From: Bacillota bacterium
GTDB taxonomy: Bacteria > Vulcanimicrobiota > JAJTBE01
Length of the DNA: 64,000 bases
Direction: 5' to 3'
NCBI GenBank assembly: GCA_021287065.1
Contig: JAJTBE010000089.1
Span: 1-64,000 of the forward strand
Shown here: in pieces, positions 47,601 through 57,571 of the stretch
Layout: each line of letters begins with the position of its first letter
How positions within the stretch are numbered: the first letter of the stretch is position 1
Notes under the pieces: model-generated
The model's input: only the letters and a program-made list of their open reading frames with translations
What the model was told of the DNA's origin: nothing
Databases searched by the model: none
Position numbers and translations under genes: made by a program

Positions 47601-48571
47601 TGTTTACCCTTCAACATATCGGAAAGGGATTTAAGAGGTCTGTTGTTGGGGCCTGTAACGGGTCTGCCTCTTCTGCCGTTGTCAATCAGAGCGTCAACAG
47701 CTTCCTGAAGCATTCTTTTTTCGTTTTTAACGATAATCTCAGGAGCGCCCAGTTCCAGAAGTCTTTTCAGACGATTGTTTCTGTTGATAACGCGTCTGTA
47801 AAGGTCATTAAGGTCTGAAGTGGCAAATCTGCCGCCGTCAAGCTGTACCATCGGACGGAGTTCAGGAGGAATAACCGGGACTTTTTCCAGAATCATCCAT
47901 TCGGGTTTGTTGCCTGATTTGCGGAATGCATCAACAACTTCAAGTCTCTTGATAGCTTTTGATCTCTTCTGTCCTGAAAGGGTTCTGACCTCTTCCCTGA
48001 GCTGGGTGTAAAGTTCATCCAGATTAATCTGTCTGAGCAGTTCCCTTATAGCTTCGGCTCCCATCATCGCAACAAAGTCGTTGCCGAACTTCTTGCGGGC
48101 TTCACGGTATTCCATTTCAGAAAGAAGCTGCTTGTATTCGAGAGGAGTATCTTTTGAATTAACAACCACGAAAGCTGCAAAATAGATGACTTTCTCGAGA
48201 ACACGGGGTGACATGTCAAGGAGAAGTCCGATTCTCGAAGGTACCCCTTTAAAATACCATATATGCGTAACAGGAGAAGCCAGGGAAATATGTCCCATTC
48301 TCTCTCGTCTTACTTTTGATCTGGTTACTTCCACGCCGCATTTATCGCAAACGACGCCTTTGAACCTGACGCGCTTATATTTTCCGCAATGACATTCCCA
48401 GTCCTTAACAGGACCAAAAATTTTCTCGCAGAACAGGCCATCTCTTTCAGGTTTAAGAGTTCTGTAGTTAATGGTTTCAGGTTTTTTAACCTCGCCATAA
48501 GACCATTCTTCGATTGCCTGTGGCGATGCAAGCCCAATTTTCATAGACTCAAAATTATTAACATCTATCAA
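44621..48571 (-). CDS. rpoC: RNA polymerase beta' subunit with extra zinc ribbon and acidic tail
   Basis: 1316 residues from TTG 48571 (GGGAGG 7 bp upstream; an ATG six codons earlier overlaps that site). The catalytic [14 protein letters not shown] is intact. The N-terminal zinc site is CHC...CDKC (60, 62, 75, 78). The second canonical site uses Cys833 (EKDC) and [11 protein letters not shown]. Directly after Cys833 an additional Cys cluster is inserted (CQCC at 839-842 and CARC at 853-856), giving an extra ribbon. The C-terminus is a long Glu/Asp/Tyr tail followed by NEETLSI. The bridge/trigger region ([10 protein letters not shown]) is normal. It is 89 bp downstream of rpoB. Confidence 0.97.
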   Translation of the reverse strand: MIDVNNFESMKIGLASPQAIEEWSYGEVKKPETINYRTLKPERDGLFCEKIFGPVKDWECHCGKYKRVRFKGVVCDKCGVEVTRSKVRRERMGHISLASPVTHIWYFKGVPSRIGLLLDMSPRVLEKVIYFAAFVVVNSKDTPLEYKQLLSEMEYREARKKFGNDFVAMMGAEAIRELLRQINLDELYTQLREEVRTLSGQKRSKAIKRLEVVDAFRKSGNKPEWMILEKVPVIPPELRPMVQLDGGRFATSDLNDLYRRVINRNNRLKRLLELGAPEIIVKNEKRMLQEAVDALIDNGRRGRPVTGPNNRPLKSLSDMLKGKQGRFRQNLLGKRVDYSGRSVIVVGPKLKLHQCGLPKEMALELFKPFVMKKLVERDLVHNIKSAKKMVERVRPEVWDVLEEVIKDHPVLLNRAPTLHRLGIQAFEPVLVEGKAIQIHPLVCAPYNADFDGDQMAVHLPLSAGAQAEARILMLSANNILQPSYGNPAMVPSQDMVLGIYYLTYSYMDDPRLAEKYKNGRGMRGEGMKFTTMDEAIMAYDQGFVELQAPVWVRIPMLDESVTEFKTDENGHYIDPEIEVLTRTTVGRVILHKAIPGEFRIGVIRSKIHPTHKLSFMNYTLNKKKIVKFVSNFHRKFKSKYTAYLLDNVKDLGFKFATISGTTISIGDVEVPPKKVDILKVADRKVSNAKAKDPSEFGIEEFYLHGYINAEEKNDHVIRIWMNATRDVEKAMMEHFDSLNPIYMMATSGARGNPSQVKQIAGMRGLMSDPSGRTIPLPVKANLREGLSVLEYFISTHGARKGLADTALRTADSGYLTRRLIDVAQDIIVREKDCQKRIICQCCGQKNHYGDIECARCQEAIDYNIDENVLSVEGDFIYVDTVKPNESLDDTLMLYERIRSRTLAQDIIDPDTGAVLYEKGTLLDDMQSEHINEVYQTKVRELWKSYCEANKVDPDDFNQMEDFIIKIPEEYAQVAIRSVLTCKTRHGVCSACYGRDLATGELVEIGETIGIIAAQSIGEPGTQLTLRTFHLGGVAMEDIIQGLPRVEELYEARKPKGYGLIAEFEGIVEKSIEKSLLKITVTSISGEVKEEYKVPVQTKLLVKEGDHVRPGQPLTEGNKNPHDILRIEGINAVQRYIVDEVQDVYRSQGVDINDKHFEVIVRQMLRRVKIENQGDTDFLPGQLVDTFALEDENQRMKQEGGKPATFRPIMLGVTKASLATDSFLSAASFQETTRVLTDAAIKGKIDNLLGLKENVIIGKLIPAGTGMPRYRNIGITSQDAKHLLEDEDEDYYDEVEEEEEEEEIEEVEDQNEETLSI
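46003..46076 (-). other. Zinc-ribbon insertion in RpoC
   Basis: Encodes the segment from Cys833 through CQCC and CARC. Many bacterial beta' proteins read simply 'DCGT...' here. This region therefore supplies four or five extra potential zinc ligands inside the canonical second zinc site. Confidence 0.65.
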
Positions 48572-48660
48572 AGCGGATCCTCCCTGCATACATCAACAAA
48601 GATTGATATGCCAAATTTGAAAATTTTATGTCAATCAGGACGGTTAAACCGCCCAGGGTA

Positions 48661-51600
48661 TTAACCCTGGGACAGTTTCAACATTTCCTGGCTTAATTCG
48701 GGTCCGAGTTCAAGTCCCAGCTCACGGGCTGTGGCTCTCATATCTTCAAGCTCAACGGTCTTGATGTCAATTTCCTTAACTGTGCCGTCTTTTTCACCGG
48801 ACAGGATCTTAACATCGAGGCAAAGGCTCTGCATTTCCTTGATAAGTACCTTGAATGATTCAGGTACGCCGGGCTCCATAACATTTTCACCTTTGACGAT
48901 TGCTTCGTAAGTCTTTACACGACCAACCACATCGTCGGATTTAACTGTCAGGAGTTCCTGAAGGGTATATGCTGCACCGTAAGCTTCCAGAGCCCAGACT
49001 TCCATTTCTCCGAATCTCTGTCCGCCAAACTGAGCTTTACCGCCAAGAGGCTGCTGGGTAATAAGTGAGTATGGTCCGGTTGAACGGGCGTGAATCTTGT
49101 CGTCCACAAGGTGAGCCAGTTTAAGCATGTAGATCTGGCCTACCATAATGGGACTGTCGATAGGATCGCCGGTTCTGCCGTCAAATATGATGGTTTTTCC
49201 GCTTTCTCTGAAACGTTTGTATTTTTCAACATACTCGGCAAAGTCATTCAGAAGCTTTTCGTCATATTCTATGCCGTCACGTTTGAGAATATCTTCGCAG
49301 AATTTCTGCGTGGAATACTGCTCGATAATATCAGCGATCACATCTTCGCCAACTACTACTCCGTTGTCGTCACAAATCTTTTTGACCTGTGCGGGAAGAA
49401 GTCCGGCGTTGCTGCTCATATCTTCGATGGAGAGTCTTGACACATAAATGTGTCTCTCTCTGAAGAACTTGGTAAGTCTGTCTTCGACTGTATCATAACC
49501 GATAAGTTTTTCACAGTCCTGCCTGCTGGCTCTGATTCCCTGACGTTCAAGGTCTCTCTTCAGATGTGCCATGCGTACGTATTCTATAATTTCATCTTCT
49601 GTAGCTGAATCGAATACGGGGCATTCAAAGCTCAGTCCAAGTTCCTTGGCTGCATATCCAAGATGGGTTTCAAGAATCTGTCCGATGTTCATACGGGAAG
49701 GCACACCCAGGGGATTCAGAACTATCTGAATCGGAGTGCCGTCCGGCATATAAGGCATATCTTCCACGGGAAGAATTCTGGCAATAACACCCTTGTTTCC
49801 GTGGCGTCCTGCCATTTTGTCTCCCTGCATAATTTTTCTCTTCTGAGCAACATATACTCTGACGAGCTGGTTTACGCCGGGGGTGAGTTCATCGCCGTTA
49901 TCCCTTGAGAACACCTTGGTGTCGATAACTTTGCCTTTTTCACCGTGGGGTACTTTAAGTGATGTATCTCTTACATCTCTTGCCTTTTCACCGAAGATGG
50001 CTCTGAGGAGTCTTTCCTCGGCTGTCAGTTCCGTTTCTCCCTTAGGAGTCACCTTACCCACGAGAATATCTTCAGGTCTTACATCGGCGCCGATTCTTAC
50101 GATTCCCTGTTCATCCAGATCTTTAAGAGCATCTTCGCCCACATTGGGGATATCTCTGGTGATTTCTTCTGCTCCAAGCTTGGTATCACGGGCTTCGCAT
50201 TCATATTCTTCAATATGGATTGATGTATAAACATCATTCTTAACCAAATCTTCGCTAAGGAGAATGGCGTCTTCGTAGTTGTATCCTTCCCACGGCATAA
50301 ATACCGCAAGGACATTTCTTCCGAGAGCCAGTTTGCCCATTACGCTGGAGCTTCCGTCCGCAATGATATCTCCGGCTTTAACCATATCGCCTTTTCTTAC
50401 AGTGGGCCTCTGGTTAATGCAGGTTCCGGCATTGGAGCGTTTGAATTTGGCAAGGTTTTCACGGTAGAAAACGCCGTTTTTGTTTCTGTAGCATCCGCAT
50501 TCGGGGCAAACGATATCTGCTGATTTCTTATCAGATTCTTTTTTGTCCCATTTATTATCGCATATGGGGCAGATCATTCTCTTGCCGTCAACAAGCTTGA
50601 TTGCTTCCAGATCTTTTTTATCGAGAAGCTTAATCGTAACCTGTGTGGCATCAGAACTGTAAACCTCACCGGTTCTTTTGGATACCACCAGCGAACCGGA
50701 GTCTTTTGCAGCTCTGAGCTCCATTCCCGTTCCCACAAGGGGAGCTTCGGGATGAATAAGGGGAACTGCCTGTCTCTGCATGTTTGCGCCCATCAGTGCT
50801 CGGTTTGCGTCATCGTGCTCAAGGAAGGGAATCAGAGCTGTAGCTACTGATACCACCTGTTTGGGCGAAACGTCCATATACTGTACGGACTCTCTTCTCT
50901 CCATCAGGGTTTCTTCTTTGTAACGGCAAACGGCTCTGGGGCTGATGATATAATTATGTTCGTCAAGAATTGTATTTGCCTGTGCAACTATGAATTCGTC
51001 TTCTTCATCGGCTGAGAGGTAATCGACTTTGTCGGTAACAACTCCGTTTTCCACTTTTCTGAAGGGAGACATTACGAAACCGAAGTCGTTGGCTTTGGCA
51101 AATGTAGCCATATAAACCACGAGACCGATGTTGGGACCTTCAGGCGTTTCAATCGGGCATATTCGTCCATAGTGTGAATAGTGCACATCTCGGACTTCAA
51201 AGCCTGCTCTTTCTCTCGAAAGACCGCCGGGACCCATTGCTGAAAGACGGCGTTTGTGTGTAAGTTCAGCCAGCGAGTTTGTCTGGTCCATAAACTGTGA
51301 AAGCTGTGATGAACCAAAGAACTCTTTCATAGCAGCCACAACAGGTCTGATATTAATGAGAACCTGCGGTGTAACTGTTTCAATGTCCTGAACGGTCATT
51401 CTTTCCTTTACTACTCTTTCGAGTCGGAGAAGACCCACTCTGAACTGGTTCTGAAGAAGTTCGCCTACGGCTCTGACGCGGCGGTTGCCAAGGTGGTCGA
51501 TGTCGTCCACTTTAACCGGCACGCTGTAAACCAGAGGTGAATCTTCGCTGGTGCGCTTTACTGTACCCTTCATAAGGTTAAGCAGATATTTTACAACAAA

Positions 51601-52560
51601 TACGATATCTTCTGATGTAAGGATCTGATCGTAATCCAGAAGGGCGCCGCACTCCGTGCATTCTGAAATACCCGGTTTATTAAGACCACCGCACTCTTTA
51701 CAGGTGATCATGATACCGAGCTTTTTGTTTATTTTGTATCTGCCCACTTTGGCAAGATTGTATCTTTTGGGATCAAAGAAAAGTGTCGAAAGCAGTGTTC
51801 TTGCACTGTCCACTGACGGCGGGTCGCCGGGGCGGAGTTTTCTGTAAATTTCAATGAGGGCTTCTTCCCTGCTCTTTACGCTGTCTTTTGCGAGAGTTGG
51901 CTCAAGCATCGGATCATCGCCGAAGAGTTCCATTATATCCTGATCTGTTTCATATCCAAGGGCTCTGATAAGAACGGTTACAGGGATCTTTCTTGTTTTA
52001 TCTATACGGCAGCCTATTACATCGTTTGCATCAGTTTCAAACTCAAGCCATGCTCCGCGGTTGGGGATAATCTGAGCTGCAAAAACGGTTCTGCCTGAAG
52101 TATCCAGCTGCTCCTGGAAATATACACCCGGAGATCTTATAAGCTGGCTTACGATTACCCTCTCTGCTCCGTTGATGATGAATGTTCCCTTTTCTGTCAT
52201 ATAAGGGAAATCACCCATGAAAATTTCCTGTTCTTTTATCTCTTTGATTTCGCCGGCTTCTTTGGTGATGAGCCTGACTTTTACTTTCAGAGGTCTGGCA
52301 TAAGTCATATCTCTGTCTCTGCACTCTTCAACTGAGTAAGCAGAAGGATCGAGGGTGTGGTCCAGAAACTCGAGGACCAGATTGCCTGTAAAATCTTCTA
52401 TCGGGGAAATATCTAAGAATGCTTCTTTTATTCCCTCGGTGAGGAACCATTGGAATGAATCTCGCTGAAGCTGAATCAGGTTTGGAATTTCGAGAACATT
52501 GGAAATGCTCTGGAAGCTGAGAGTTTTGGAGTTGGTCGCTTCCCTGGCGGTATGTGGCAT
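48661..52560 (-). CDS. rpoB: RNA polymerase beta subunit with two zinc-ribbon insertions
   Basis: 1299 residues. Conserved parts are intact: the rifampicin region ([22 protein letters not shown], about 417-438, split here), [33 protein letters not shown] and the C-terminal [23 protein letters not shown]. Two four-Cys ribbons are inserted where most bacterial beta subunits have none that I recall. One is at Cys287/290/301/304 (CKEC, CTEC), the other at Cys664/667/685/688 (CPIC, CPECGC). It is expressed from its own promoter upstream. The ATG at 52560 is preceded by AGGAGG. Confidence 0.97.
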   Translation of the reverse strand: MPHTAREATNSKTLSFQSISNVLEIPNLIQLQRDSFQWFLTEGIKEAFLDISPIEDFTGNLVLEFLDHTLDPSAYSVEECRDRDMTYARPLKVKVRLITKEAGEIKEIKEQEIFMGDFPYMTEKGTFIINGAERVIVSQLIRSPGVYFQEQLDTSGRTVFAAQIIPNRGAWLEFETDANDVIGCRIDKTRKIPVTVLIRALGYETDQDIMELFGDDPMLEPTLAKDSVKSREEALIEIYRKLRPGDPPSVDSARTLLSTLFFDPKRYNLAKVGRYKINKKLGIMITCKECGGLNKPGISECTECGALLDYDQILTSEDIVFVVKYLLNLMKGTVKRTSEDSPLVYSVPVKVDDIDHLGNRRVRAVGELLQNQFRVGLLRLERVVKERMTVQDIETVTPQVLINIRPVVAAMKEFFGSSQLSQFMDQTNSLAELTHKRRLSAMGPGGLSRERAGFEVRDVHYSHYGRICPIETPEGPNIGLVVYMATFAKANDFGFVMSPFRKVENGVVTDKVDYLSADEEDEFIVAQANTILDEHNYIISPRAVCRYKEETLMERRESVQYMDVSPKQVVSVATALIPFLEHDDANRALMGANMQRQAVPLIHPEAPLVGTGMELRAAKDSGSLVVSKRTGEVYSSDATQVTIKLLDKKDLEAIKLVDGKRMICPICDNKWDKKESDKKSADIVCPECGCYRNKNGVFYRENLAKFKRSNAGTCINQRPTVRKGDMVKAGDIIADGSSSVMGKLALGRNVLAVFMPWEGYNYEDAILLSEDLVKNDVYTSIHIEEYECEARDTKLGAEEITRDIPNVGEDALKDLDEQGIVRIGADVRPEDILVGKVTPKGETELTAEERLLRAIFGEKARDVRDTSLKVPHGEKGKVIDTKVFSRDNGDELTPGVNQLVRVYVAQKRKIMQGDKMAGRHGNKGVIARILPVEDMPYMPDGTPIQIVLNPLGVPSRMNIGQILETHLGYAAKELGLSFECPVFDSATEDEIIEYVRMAHLKRDLERQGIRASRQDCEKLIGYDTVEDRLTKFFRERHIYVSRLSIEDMSSNAGLLPAQVKKICDDNGVVVGEDVIADIIEQYSTQKFCEDILKRDGIEYDEKLLNDFAEYVEKYKRFRESGKTIIFDGRTGDPIDSPIMVGQIYMLKLAHLVDDKIHARSTGPYSLITQQPLGGKAQFGGQRFGEMEVWALEAYGAAYTLQELLTVKSDDVVGRVKTYEAIVKGENVMEPGVPESFKVLIKEMQSLCLDVKILSGEKDGTVKEIDIKTVELEDMRATARELGLELGPELSQEMLKLSQG
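50497..50571 (-). other. Zinc ribbon 2 in RpoB
   Basis: Codes CPICDNKW and [10 protein letters not shown], ligands 664, 667, 685 and 688 (690 is a spare Cys). It lies between the [11 protein letters not shown] strand and the [12 protein letters not shown] segment, in the region C-terminal to the fork loops. Confidence 0.7.
51649..51702 (-). other. Zinc ribbon 1 in RpoB
   Basis: Codes [18 protein letters not shown], ligands 287, 290, 301 and 304. It lies between [11 protein letters not shown] and the [13 protein letters not shown] helix, in the lobe domain of the beta subunit. Confidence 0.7.
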
Positions 52561-52921
52561 AAAGAACCTCCTAACAAAAATAGAAAAGGAATGGAACGAT
52601 TATCTGATTTCCGGTCTCCCCATTCGAGTTATTTCCAGAACGCTCCAGTATGCTTTAGATAATAAATTATCGGGCAAAAAAGATTAGAAACAATATTATC
52701 ACATTTTATATTGACTGTCAAATAAAATTCCTCTCTGCCATTTTTTCCATGTTTGATATTAGCGGGGATCAGGTATTTTTCTTTTCAAACACATGGAATA
52801 TGTACAGTTTTTAATATAAAAGGGGCGTTCCAGAAATCCCTGCCCCATAACATCCCCGAAGACATCAGTCTTCATTTGATGTCAGAACAATTTTGGATTT
52901 TCAGGACTGCCCCGGTTATTT
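52561..52921. other. rpoB upstream region
   Basis: About 360 bp without a gene. It holds the rpoB promoter and an untranslated leader of roughly 125 bases. Left of that is an A+T-rich spacer, then a small dyad (GACATCA/TGATGTC, 52860-52883) near the end of the FHA gene. No ribosomal-protein gene precedes rpoB. Confidence 0.6.
52693..52721 (-). promoter_or_regulatory. sigma70 promoter of rpoBC
   Basis: On the minus strand a perfect TTGACA (52716-52721) has a 17-bp spacer to TAATAT (52693-52698). A GATAAT two bases upstream is the alternative -10. Confidence 0.65.
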
Positions 52922-53578
52922 TCAGGATTTTATCAGCGTCAAAGCCGTCTTACCAAGACGCAGCTTATCTCCGTTATTTATAAACTGCTGGACTCCCTGA
53001 GTCACTCTTACATTATTAATGAAGCTTCCATTGGATGAGCCCAGATCTTCGAATATAAAACCTTCATCTCTTTTGAGAATTCTGGCATGTCTGCGGGAAA
53101 TATACGCTTCTTTGTCGAGATCTGTCAAATCCACATCAGGGAAAATTCCATCAGCCGGACTCTGTCTGCCCATTGTGATGATATCTTTGTCAAGGATAAA
53201 CTCTACATTGGTGCCGTCAGCTATCAGCTTGGGATAAACAACGGCAGGAGCCTGCTGCTGCACAACCGGAGGTGCAGAATAGACCGGTGCCTGAGCTGCA
53301 GGGGCTGTGGCCGCTTCCAGACTTGCGCCGCAATCGTCACAGAATTTCGATCCGGACGGATTCTCAGCACCGCAGGAAGGACATACTATATCACCGGCTG
53401 ACGGTTGAGATACCGCAACTACCGGCTCCTGATATGCTACGGGAGCTGGGGCTGATACGGGCTGTGGCGGCGGCGATGCCGGAGTCATGGGAATCTGAGT
53501 AACCGGCAGTTTGGAACCGCAATCTTCACAGTAAGCAGCGCCTTCAAGGTTATCCGCTCCGCAGATTGTGCACTTCAT
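52922..53578 (-). CDS. Double zinc-ribbon FHA protein (paralogue 2)
   Basis: 218 residues. Two four-Cys ribbons (CTIC...CEDC at 3-20 and CPSC...CDDC at about 62-80) flank a Pro/Ala/Gln-rich linker. A C-terminal FHA domain (about 115-218) carries the phosphothreonine-binding set: MGRQSP, YISRRHARI, DLGSSNGSFINN. It should read phosphorylated Thr on a partner. It is a close paralogue of the next gene (16 bp away), sharing the FHA core almost residue for residue; the linkers have diverged. It is the last gene of the cassette. Confidence 0.92.
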   Translation of the reverse strand: MKCTICGADNLEGAAYCEDCGSKLPVTQIPMTPASPPPQPVSAPAPVAYQEPVVAVSQPSAGDIVCPSCGAENPSGSKFCDDCGASLEAATAPAAQAPVYSAPPVVQQQAPAVVYPKLIADGTNVEFILDKDIITMGRQSPADGIFPDVDLTDLDKEAYISRRHARILKRDEGFIFEDLGSSNGSFINNVRVTQGVQQFINNGDKLRLGKTALTLIKS

Positions 53579-53594
53579 AGCAAAACCTCCTAAT

Positions 53595-54239
53595 TTAGCC
53601 TTTTACGAGAGTCATTACAGTTTTACCAAGGCGGATTGTATCGCCTTCATTCAGGAACTGCTGCACTCCCTGGGCAATCCTTACATTATTTATAAAACTT
53701 CCGTTTGATGAACCCATATCTTCAAATATAAAACCATCGTCCTTACGGAGAATTCTGGCATGTTTTCTTGAAATATAGGCATCTTTGTCTAAATCAGTAA
53801 GATCGATATCAGGGAAGATTCCATCTGCCGGACTCTGTCTTCCGATATTTATTACATCTTTATCCAGAAGGAATTCAACACCGGATCCCTCAGAAACCAG
53901 CTTGGCTACTCCTGTAGGTGTCTCCGGGGGCTCTTCCTCGATCTCTTCTGCTTCCATATCTTCAACTTCGCCAACTACATCTTCGCCTTCGGCTGCTTCG
54001 AGATTGGCTCCGCAATCATCACAGAATTTCGATTCGGCAGGATTTTCTGCTCCGCAGGCAGGGCAGCTTATTCCGCCCTGTGCAGGGGCTGCGGGCTGTG
54101 CGGGGGCTTCAGGTGCTTCTTCCGCCGGTGCCGGGGCTGCCTCGGCCGCAGGCGCTCCACCTGATTTAAGCTGTGTTCCGCAATCTTCACAATAGGCGGC
54201 TCCATCTAAATTTTCCATGCCGCAGATATTGCATTTCAT
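53595..54239 (-). CDS. Double zinc-ribbon FHA protein (paralogue 1)
   Basis: 214 residues. Ribbon 1 CNIC...CEDC (4-20) and ribbon 2 CPAC...CDDC are joined by an Ala/Pro/Glu linker. An acidic stretch (EDVVGEVEDMEAEEIEEEP) precedes the FHA domain, which has IGRQSP, YISRKHARI and DMGSSNGSFINN, all phosphothreonine-contacting residues present. The acidic linker distinguishes it from paralogue 2, and phosphorylatable Thr residues after it (PPETPTG) could be a kinase target, as in GarA-type proteins (inference). ATG after GGAGG. Confidence 0.92.
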   Translation of the reverse strand: MKCNICGMENLDGAAYCEDCGTQLKSGGAPAAEAAPAPAEEAPEAPAQPAAPAQGGISCPACGAENPAESKFCDDCGANLEAAEGEDVVGEVEDMEAEEIEEEPPETPTGVAKLVSEGSGVEFLLDKDVINIGRQSPADGIFPDIDLTDLDKDAYISRKHARILRKDDGFIFEDMGSSNGSFINNVRIAQGVQQFLNEGDTIRLGKTVMTLVKG

Positions 54240-54320
54240 TGTATTCTCCTCCTTGGTTTCAATTCGTATGAATTAACTTCATTTTCATCATTATCACGGG
54301 GTTACCGGGTTTAACCAAAG

Positions 54321-55610
54321 TTATGGCATTGGCGGCAGTTGATCCAGAAGCTGGGTCAGTTTCCGGGTGCCGTATTCAAGCTTTTTGGTGCCTTTGGATG
54401 TCATCCTGGCTCCGCTCTCTATACGTTTTGCCTCTTCAATAGCCTGATCCGCAAGATCTTTCTGACCATGCTGAAGCAATGTTGTGGCAGCACTCCTGAG
54501 AAGCTGTGTCGCCTTGGATTTATCTCCGGCTTGCGCCAGTTCAAGGGCTTTGGTCTGCTGGCGGAATACCGATACAAGATCCACTACCTGTATAACCTTG
54601 GGATTAACCTTGGAGGACAGTCGTGAATCAGTTGTGTATGTAATTGTAATATCATTTTCGATTGATTCTGATCTGTTGCCTTCGGACGGCAGGTCGTAAG
54701 CCAGTTTTACCTGAGCGATGCGGTATGTTCCTGCTCTTCTCGAGGGAAGAATCAGTTCGAACAGCACCGACTGAACTTCATTCTGCTGCAGATCCTGAAG
54801 TTTTATGGTGGCAACGCGATCATTGGTGGCAATAGCGCCCAAATCATTTATAAGGGGTTTTACCTTATGCGCTCTTCTTACCTCAATATCCTTGGCAAGT
54901 TTGAGCTGAAGTGTCGGGTTGAGAACGGTAACCGACTGAACGCCTTTAAGCTCCTGTTCGAATATAGCGGGGATGTCTTTGGGAATATCAATATAATAAG
55001 ATTTTCCCCTGCAACTGTTGGCTATATCCAGAAGAAGCTTTTCGTTGAAATCATCGCCGACGCCTATGGTTGAAAAAGTAATACCTCTTTCGGTGCCTTC
55101 CATACAGCGGGCTTTGCATTTGCGTTCATGCAGGGTCAGTCCGTCAGTCAGGAGGATGCAGTGGTTTGTTCTTTCACGGGAGAAATTTCTCTGAATTTCT
55201 TCCATTGCGGCATTTATACCGCGAAGCATCTCTGTTCCCGAACCTACATCAATGTGATCAATATTTCTGATTATCCGTTTTGCAGATTCCTTATCATGAA
55301 TAGGACCTGCGGGAATCACCACACGGGCTTTATCCGCAAATGCTACGATTGAACATATATCGTTGGGCCTCAGTTGATCTATAAGATGCTGAACGGCAGT
55401 AACCACATATTCAAGTTTTTCAGCAGCATACATAGAACCGCTCTTATCAAGCACGATGGACAGATTCATAGAAGCTGTGCCGCCGCCTGCCGCCGATATC
55501 ATTTCCTGATTGGGCAATACTTCAGCCAGAAGATAAACGAGTTTATTCTCACTTGTTACAAGAACATTCTGATAACTTACCTGACAATCCAGGGTTGCCG
55601 GAGTAGTCAT
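54321..55610 (-). CDS. von Willebrand factor A domain protein
   Basis: 429 residues, no signal peptide, probably cytoplasmic. The vWA domain (about 48-235) has a complete metal site: DKSGSMY (DxSxS, 55-59), a Thr in GSGTEM, and the Asp in CILLTDGLT. The C-terminal half is a beta-rich domain (VQSVTVLNPTLQLKLAKDIEV and onward) followed by helices, similar to CaMK/TerY-neighbour vWA proteins. Between kinase, phosphatase and FHA genes it is the expected substrate or scaffold of the phosphorylation circuit. ATG after GGAGG. Confidence 0.88.
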   Translation of the reverse strand: MTTPATLDCQVSYQNVLVTSENKLVYLLAEVLPNQEMISAAGGGTASMNLSIVLDKSGSMYAAEKLEYVVTAVQHLIDQLRPNDICSIVAFADKARVVIPAGPIHDKESAKRIIRNIDHIDVGSGTEMLRGINAAMEEIQRNFSRERTNHCILLTDGLTLHERKCKARCMEGTERGITFSTIGVGDDFNEKLLLDIANSCRGKSYYIDIPKDIPAIFEQELKGVQSVTVLNPTLQLKLAKDIEVRRAHKVKPLINDLGAIATNDRVATIKLQDLQQNEVQSVLFELILPSRRAGTYRIAQVKLAYDLPSEGNRSESIENDITITYTTDSRLSSKVNPKVIQVVDLVSVFRQQTKALELAQAGDKSKATQLLRSAATTLLQHGQKDLADQAIEEAKRIESGARMTSKGTKKLEYGTRKLTQLLDQLPPMP

Positions 55611-55668
55611 TACTTTCTCCTCCTTTTCCGGTACTAGCGTAAATTCTTAATCTGATTCAGAAAAACCA

Positions 55669-57477
55669 TTATCCCTTATTTTCTTCCTGTCGGGAATCGC
55701 CGCCTGATGTTCCATTGGCAGCATTTGCCTGCAGAACGATAAGGGTTGCATTGTCGTCAGCTCCCCTTTCGAGACATGTTGCCACAAGCTTTTCACCGAT
55801 CTTTGCAGGTGTCTGTTCTTTCTCGATAATTTCCTTCAGCTCGGTTTCAGGGTAGTATTCCCATACTCCGTCCGAACATATCAGGAGAAGATCCCCTTCT
55901 TTGATAAACCTCTGGCCCACATCCACTTCCAAATCAGGTGATGTGCCCAGGGCTCTGTAAACAGCGCTTCTCTGCGGAGAATTACGGGCTTCTTCCCAGG
56001 TCAGCTGTCCCATTCTCACAAGACGCCCTACAAGGGAATGATCTTCCGTCAGTTTTACAAGTCCTTCTTCCTTATTATAAAGATAGGCTCTTGTATCTCC
56101 CGCATGACAAATGCACATATTATCCTTTTCTATCAGGATCACGGTAAGGGTTGACCCCATACCTCTGCGGGATACATCCATCTGGGAATATTCAAAAACG
56201 GTCTTATTGGCTCTTTCAATAGCTCTTCTTACAACATACGAAGCCTTTTCCTGTATGTCTTCATCAGAGAAAAGCCTTACCGTATCGGCACCGGTGATGA
56301 TGGGCATGTAACCTTCAAGCACTTCACGGGTTATCACTCTTATTGCAAGTGAGCTTGCCTTATCCCCTTCAGCTACTCCACCCATTCCATCTGCCACAAT
56401 CAGCAGCGTATATTCAGTCGGCCTTGATTTTTCAAGACTTGAATTCACAGCTACAAGGCAGGAGTCCTGATTGACCGATCTCACAAGACCTACATGACTT
56501 TTTGTGAATATATCAAACTTTAACTTCGGAGCTTTGCGGGCTTCTTCTTCTTCACCATATCTTTCAATATCAAGTAAATCCTGAAGAAATGCGTCCGCAC
56601 TTTCATAGCGATCCCCCGGATCTTTTTTCAATGCTTTAAAAATTATTTCCTCAAGCCGTTTGCCGATCTTTCTGTCGGTATCTTCCATAGGCAGGAAATT
56701 GAACGAATGTTCTCTTGAGAAATGCTTCGGCTCGGAACCTGTGGCAAGATAATACAAAGTGGCGCCAAGGCTGAAAATATCAGATCTTACACTGGCTTTG
56801 CCGCCCATAAGTCCAAAAAATTCAGGCGGTGAAAAACCTTCGGTTACCGAATTATCCTGAACGGGACTCGCTACAAAATCAGCTCTGCCAAAACCGACAA
56901 ATTTGATAATGCCTTTATCAGTCAGGAATACATGTGAAGGCTTTATATCTTTGTGCAGAATCTCAAGGGAATGTATAAAAGACAAACCTTCGGCGGCCTG
57001 AATGGCAATATGGAGAATATGCTGTTCGTCAATCTCATTTCCCTTTGCCTTTATAAGGGATTTAAGATCTTCGCCGTCCAGTTTCTCATAAACATAATAG
57101 AATCTGTTTTCGACTCTGAAAAAATCAATAGGCTTCACAACGCTCTCAAATTCATTTTCTGAAAGAACCCTGAAAAGTTCCTGTTGTTTTTTAAAGTCAG
57201 CTTCCACATCGTCTTTTTCACATTTCTGCTTTATCCAGACAACATTATTGCCATTTTTCCTGTCTTTGGCAAGATATGTGGAAGTAGCATCGCTGTTAGA
57301 AAGAATTCTGGAAATCTCATATCTTTCTTCAATTACATCACCGCAGCGAACGGCGACTATTTCTTCAGTGGTTTCATCCGACTTATCCAGTGACTCCAGT
57401 AAAGCACCGCAATCGTCGCAGAACTGTGTCCCTGCAGGATTTTTATAACCACATTCCGGGCAAATCAACTCCGACAT
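55669..57477 (-). CDS. Zinc-ribbon pseudokinase fused to PP2C phosphatase
   Basis: 602 residues from ATG 57477 (AGGGGTG upstream; 24 further codons upstream look non-coding). The N-terminal ribbon is CPEC...CDDC (6-23). The kinase-like domain (about 53-310) keeps Lys83 and HKDIKPSH (Asp177). It lacks the glycine loop (ILSNSDATSTY), and the DFG motif reads GFG (Gly195 instead of Asp), so it should be catalytically dead or nearly so. The PP2C domain (about 320-590) is complete: NQDS, VADGMGGVAEG, GMGSTLTV, HAGDTRAYLY, CSDGVWE and GADDNATLIV. It is likely a phosphatase regulated by its own pseudokinase. It sits between the active kinase and the vWA gene. Confidence 0.92.
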   Translation of the reverse strand: MSELICPECGYKNPAGTQFCDDCGALLESLDKSDETTEEIVAVRCGDVIEERYEISRILSNSDATSTYLAKDRKNGNNVVWIKQKCEKDDVEADFKKQQELFRVLSENEFESVVKPIDFFRVENRFYYVYEKLDGEDLKSLIKAKGNEIDEQHILHIAIQAAEGLSFIHSLEILHKDIKPSHVFLTDKGIIKFVGFGRADFVASPVQDNSVTEGFSPPEFFGLMGGKASVRSDIFSLGATLYYLATGSEPKHFSREHSFNFLPMEDTDRKIGKRLEEIIFKALKKDPGDRYESADAFLQDLLDIERYGEEEEARKAPKLKFDIFTKSHVGLVRSVNQDSCLVAVNSSLEKSRPTEYTLLIVADGMGGVAEGDKASSLAIRVITREVLEGYMPIITGADTVRLFSDEDIQEKASYVVRRAIERANKTVFEYSQMDVSRRGMGSTLTVILIEKDNMCICHAGDTRAYLYNKEEGLVKLTEDHSLVGRLVRMGQLTWEEARNSPQRSAVYRALGTSPDLEVDVGQRFIKEGDLLLICSDGVWEYYPETELKEIIEKEQTPAKIGEKLVATCLERGADDNATLIVLQANAANGTSGGDSRQEENKG

Positions 57478-57571
57478 ATAATCACCCCTGAACAATTTCT
57501 GTATGAGGCATTGTGATATTAAACACAAGGGGAAAATTCCCTTCCCCATAATCTTTCAAATTCAAAACCAT

